Of a stretch of DNA of 64,000 nt, positions 61,001 through 64,000 are shown one piece after another. Each line of letters begins with the position of its first letter. The first letter of the stretch is position 1. The notes under the pieces are model-generated. The model did not search any database. It had not been told where the DNA came from and worked only from the letters and a program-made list of their open reading frames with translations. Source of the stretch: Crossaster papposus (taxonomy: Eukaryota > Echinodermata > Asteroidea > Velatida > Solasteridae); NCBI GenBank assembly GCA_037893245.1, contig JBAIAA010000443.1, positions 248,001 to 312,000 of the forward strand, given 5' to 3'. Made by a program: the position numbers and the translations under genes.

Positions 61001-63990
61001 CCCTTCCCTGGCAACTTGTCTTGCCTCCTCTTGTATTCCATCTGTGCCATCTTGTTGCATTCACAAACCAAATGGATTACATTTTCATCTTTCTGCTCCC
61101 ACATCCTACACATTGGTCCCTCTATCTTCGCCTTCATTACTTTCGTCCAAAGTGCCTGGTCCTGTGCAGCAGTTATCAACCCCCCCCCCCCCCCCATCTT
61201 CTTCTTCAAGTCACCTCTCTTTAATCAACTCCAGGTCTTGTTACCTGCTACCTCTTCTGTGTCTCTCAGAAATTCCTTATAAAGTGGCTTTCCTTCTTAA
61301 TCTCTGAGCCTTTCCTCCTTTCTTTCACAACAGGATCAACTTCCTTTCCAACGACAAGTTTTTAGCCATTCTCAACAATCCATCCTGCGCCCGAGAAATT
61401 AACATACCCCTAAAAACCTCTCTTCTCAATGTCAACAGTCTGTCATGCTTTTAGAGTTATTTCATATGGCCAAAACAATTCCCGCAAATTTAAAACAAGT
61501 CTGTGGGCCTGACGCAGAAAAGTATTTGATTTCACACAAAATGACCTTTTTTGTATGATCTTATCATTTGGACCACAGTTGCAGCCGAGTTATCCAACAG
61601 CCAGCTAAGCACCGTCATGCTCAATTTCCTCGACCAGTACTGCATTAGTCAGTTCCCCATCATGTTTGCTCGCACCAGTTTGACAATGTCTGGTGTCAGC
61701 GATACAACAGGACCGTTAAGGCCGCAGTTAAAGGTGCCTCAGGATCCAAAATATCACATATGCAAAGGTACGAGACTGGGTGCTAGACCTGTTAAGGGTG
61801 GGTTTTCACGGGGCTTGCGAACGAGTTGCAAAGGATGCGAATGCCAAAAAAATTGCAAAGTCCAACATTCGGAGAAGTTTTTCTCTGAATGTTTCGCGAC
61901 AATGCAGTTTGTGCATAGTTCTCACAACGTACGTGCGAATGTCGTGTGTAACGTTGCCGAACTATGGCCAGTCCACATACACGAGGAACATGCGACTAAA
62001 ATGTGAACAACACTAATGTTGCACGAATCTCGGGAAACTTTTTCAAATTCCCGCCAAACTAAAAACGACTCCCGCGAACAATTGACGACGCTTCCGAACC
62101 CCCGCCCCGCTAATGTTTGGCGAACATTTGGAACCTAAAATATGAATTTTCACTTTGCCATTTTTTCGGCATTTGCATCATTCGCGAATCGTTCGCGTGC
62201 CCCGTAAAAAATCACCCCAACTGTTAAACTGAATATAGTCTGGTTTTCTGCCCTGACAATATTTTCATGTCCAGACTTCTAAAATTTAAGTTCAGGTAGG
62301 CCGACAACAAAAATAGTTCACGACCACAGTACACTGCGTAGCTATTTTTATATGATGCAAATGATGCAACAATTCAAATTATGACGGCTTTTTCCCAAAA
62401 GGCACATTGGCGTTAAATAGTGATATTATATTTTGTCTGGTGTTGATTTTTGCCAATGCAAGTTTTGATTTCATGCAAAACAAAAATCTGGATCGATGAG
62501 CTTTATTTTGTTAACATTGTTTGCCTTACAACCACATAACTCCCAGAAACACTCAAACAGTGCAAAAGTTAACGATAATACCCGACTGTCAATAAAAAGT
62601 GTTCAAAACATTTCGGACATTTTCAGGAAAAGGCAGCATTCCCCTTTTTTTTTCGTCATGTGACACTGGACGATACTGGACCTCAAAATTCATCAGGAAT
62701 AGTCAGATGTATTTAGTCTGGGAACAGACTAGACTGAATACTGTTTTGACTGGTTTGAATGTTGGCGCAGATCTTGTTTTTTTGAATTACTTGATTTTCT
62801 GTTTACAATTTCTTTCACAAAACCCTTGGTTGGTTTGCTATATACTCACTTGCCTAAACGATGAACCCGACCATTGATGTCAGGTACCAGAATCGACCAG
62901 TAAAGCAACTTTGTTAGACAGCACGAACTAATCTGATTATCTCTCTGAGGAGTACAATGCAATGCACACAATAACACAGCTGTGTTTCTTTATATTGCTG
63001 CCAACTGACCCAAATAGTGACTTCTGCATAGGAGGGTTAATGCACAACCCACAACCTGACCCCCCTCACTTATAACCTGTCCGTTTTGATTCCATCCACA
63101 GGTCTGAATACGTGGCTGCTATCTTGTCTGATCCGGATTCTCAATGATTACTTCTGTCTTGACCTTCATGATCAGATTGTCAAAGTTATGGTATCTCTGC
63201 TTCATGCTGTCAAGTACAAGGATCCACCTTCCTTTTCTGAGCTTCTCAATGAGCTCTGTAGATTTGTAACAGGTGAGATTCACACGAACGTTATTTATTT
63301 TGTGTTAATTGTCAGTAATATAAAAATTAGTAATTTTTTTTCTTTTTCTAATTGATTTTTTTATTGCTATTCTGGTACCTTATCGTTAAACGCTGTTTTC
63401 ATCGAACTTTGCATCGCCAATAATCGACGTTCATGTTAACTAACTTTTTTATTTTTTTATTTTTTTATTTTTTTATTTTGCCACCATGTGGCAGGTTTTC
63501 ACAGATCGCATCACATTTTAGATATGAAGCTCACAATATCATGAAGTATCCTACTTGATGGCATGTAAATACAGTCAAGTCTCGTTAAATACAAACTCGA
63601 CCGGACCTAGCAAAATGGTTGGGTATATTAGATTTTTGTTTCGGTCCCATTCACTGTGCACATAAATGCAGAGTTAATGCACATGTCTATTGTCCATGAC
63701 ACCTTGCAAGAGATTATAAATCCAACGTCATACTTATCTCAAGGGTGGACAAAAAATGCATTCAGTTTGACTTTCAAGTGAATAAAATTAAATGCGGCAA
63801 AAACAAACGAAAAAGCAAAAGATCAGTAACATTGCAAGATAGGTTTATCAAGTCTCGGTTTTATGTTTTGCGTACAGATGTATCTGCAGCCGTCTTGAAC
63901 AACTTTGCGGCTGGCGATGTTGAAGAACTAGAACCTCCTCTGATAATGAAGCACTTTACTGTTGATGTAGACAAGCTAAGCAGCTTGGAG
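58003..63990 (+). CDS. Unidentified alpha-helical protein, first five coding exons
   Basis: Exons 58003-58103, 59341-59426, 61579-61767, 63102-63272 and 63779-63990 total 759 nt, 253 codons, with every junction in phase and GT/AG borders. A 5' UTR exon probably begins at 57977 after TTCTATAG. The start MASSGSIGGMAGSN is followed by a charged helix (TPDERQKALKTCRKIICHLV) and hydrophobic helices (LSTVMLNFLDQYCISQFPIM, LNTWLLSCLIRILNDYF, DQIVKVMVSLLHAVKY, SFSELLNELCRF). A basic cluster KCGKNKRKSKRS and VLRTDVSAAVLNNF come next. Helix pairs of this kind suggest a HEAT/ARM-like solenoid of a large protein. I do not recognise the family. The last acceptor (CTTTCAAG|TG) is the least certain border. 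The gene continues past the right edge (donor at 63991). Confidence 0.75.
58905..59300. mobile_element. Pair of tRNA-like SINE pieces in the first intron
   Basis: GGCGCTCTACCAACTGAGCT (58916 on, minus-strand A-box sense) and GGGCAAGATAGCTTGTTTGG (59177 on, plus sense) are tRNA-like heads. Both are followed by the same CACTTTGAAATTTATGCAAA or TACTTTGAAATTTATGCAAA tail region. Confidence 0.55.
59487..59680. mobile_element. TTAA MITE, copy 5
   Basis: TTAACCAGTTTGTGTCG and CCAGAACTGGTTAA ends with intact TTAA. A shortened body retains ACGCAAAGTTATC and ATCGGATCG. It lies in intron 2 of the unidentified gene. Confidence 0.7.
59920..60288. mobile_element. Hairpin/foldback element
   Basis: Left arm CAATTGACCATTTGC, ATAATATCTGGTACACTGAC and CACACAGCTTGGCACAGTTT is mirrored on the right by AAACTGTGCCAAGCTGTGTG, GTCAGTGTACCAGATATTAT and AAATGGTCAATT. 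Arms are about 130 bp with small gaps. Confidence 0.8.
60905..61480 (-). pseudogene. Non-LTR retrotransposon fragment, C-terminal region
   Basis: The minus strand encodes KPLYKEFLRDTEE, then GLITAAQDQALWTKVMKAKI, then CRMWEQKDENVIHLVCECNK and MAQMEYKRRQDKL. This matches the conserved tail of reverse-transcriptase ORFs in invertebrate LINE elements, where a CRxC..H..C knuckle follows ALRT..KAKI. The knuckle's second Cys is Trp here, an in-frame TGA follows KTWS, and a G run (poly-C at 61181 on the plus strand) disrupts the frame. A dead fragment in intron 2 of the unidentified gene. Confidence 0.7.
61796..62220. mobile_element. TIR element with 7-bp CTGTTAA duplication
   Basis: Left GGGTGGGTTTTCACGGGGCT and the inverse of the right end (GGGGTGATTTTTTACGGGGC) start about 60-bp diverged TIRs including GCGAACG..GCGAATGCC. 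CTGTTAA flanks both sides (61789-61795 and 62221-62227). No coding capacity. Confidence 0.7.
62228..63101. other. Intron of the unidentified gene, nothing recognised
   Basis: An open stretch near 62625 follows an acceptor-like TTTTCAG but does not end in a usable donor, and skipping it keeps the phase. I treat the whole segment as intron. Confidence 0.5.
63443..63478. repeat. (A T7)n microsatellite
   Basis: Four copies of ATTTTTTT in intron 4 of the unidentified gene. Confidence 0.9.
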
Positions 63991-64000
63991 GTATGATGGC

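Noticed and set aside
62599-62877. Additional exon of the unidentified gene after TTTTCAG
   Set aside because: The translation is low in conserved-looking pattern, has no donor keeping phase, and the flanking exons already join in phase without it.

Overview
This is a eukaryotic, almost certainly metazoan, window: split genes with GT-AG introns and phase-matched exons, many short inverted-repeat elements, tRNA-derived SINEs, long poly-C/poly-G runs and microsatellites, and no bacterial-type operons. The protein families present (a CYP3-like P450, the ciliary gene IQCB1/NPHP5, and an invertebrate/fish-type tyrosine-recombinase-like protein) together with the repeat style suggest a marine invertebrate, perhaps a deuterostome such as an echinoderm or hemichordate. 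The species call is weak.

Layout. (1) About 1-10 kb, minus strand: the 5' three-fifths of a CYP3/clan-3 cytochrome P450. Eight exons run from a start codon at 10047 down to 1468, and the heme-binding end lies beyond the left edge. The exon expected between 4326 and 3127 cannot be found. Introns carry TTAA-flanked MITEs, a nested MITE pair, a 28-bp minisatellite and a tRNA-derived SINE. (2) About 10-20 kb: no recognisable gene. It is a stack of foldback and terminal-inverted-repeat elements, including a 1.5-kb foldback with a second foldback inside one arm, and an 862-bp element with about 170-bp TIRs and a perfect 9-bp target duplication. There is also a 0.54-kb duplicated block and several homopolymer tracts. 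(3) 20.7-23.3 kb, plus strand: a three-exon gene or relic with two zinc fingers, a tyrosine-recombinase-like domain, an Asp/Gly/Ser minisatellite linker and a Myb/SANT-like tail. It is broken by three -1 frameshifts, all explicable as one missing base in a homopolymer, and one in-frame TAG. (4) 24.9-26.1 kb, plus: two phase-matched exons of IQCB1. (5) 26.25-55.66 kb: a 29.4-kb head-to-tail array of about 45 near-identical 645-bp units sitting immediately 3' of the IQCB1 exons. (6) 55.7-58 kb: hAT-like and pogo/Tigger-like elements. (7) 58.0-64.0 kb, plus: the first five coding exons (253 codons) of an alpha-helical protein I do not recognise, continuing off the right edge, with repeat-rich introns.

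The array is the most striking object. Each unit contains an 84-nt imperfect palindrome whose outer arms hold a perfect 5' splice site (CAG|GTAAGTA) paired with its own complement, which equals the 5' end of U1 snRNA (ATACTTACCTG). Each unit also has a strong acceptor 272 nt upstream of that donor. So each unit looks like a non-coding pseudo-exon with a self-masked donor, repeated about 45 times in the sense orientation of IQCB1. Multi-unit blocks are duplicated inside the array, which shows recent unequal exchange. Whether it is transcribed or functional cannot be judged from sequence.
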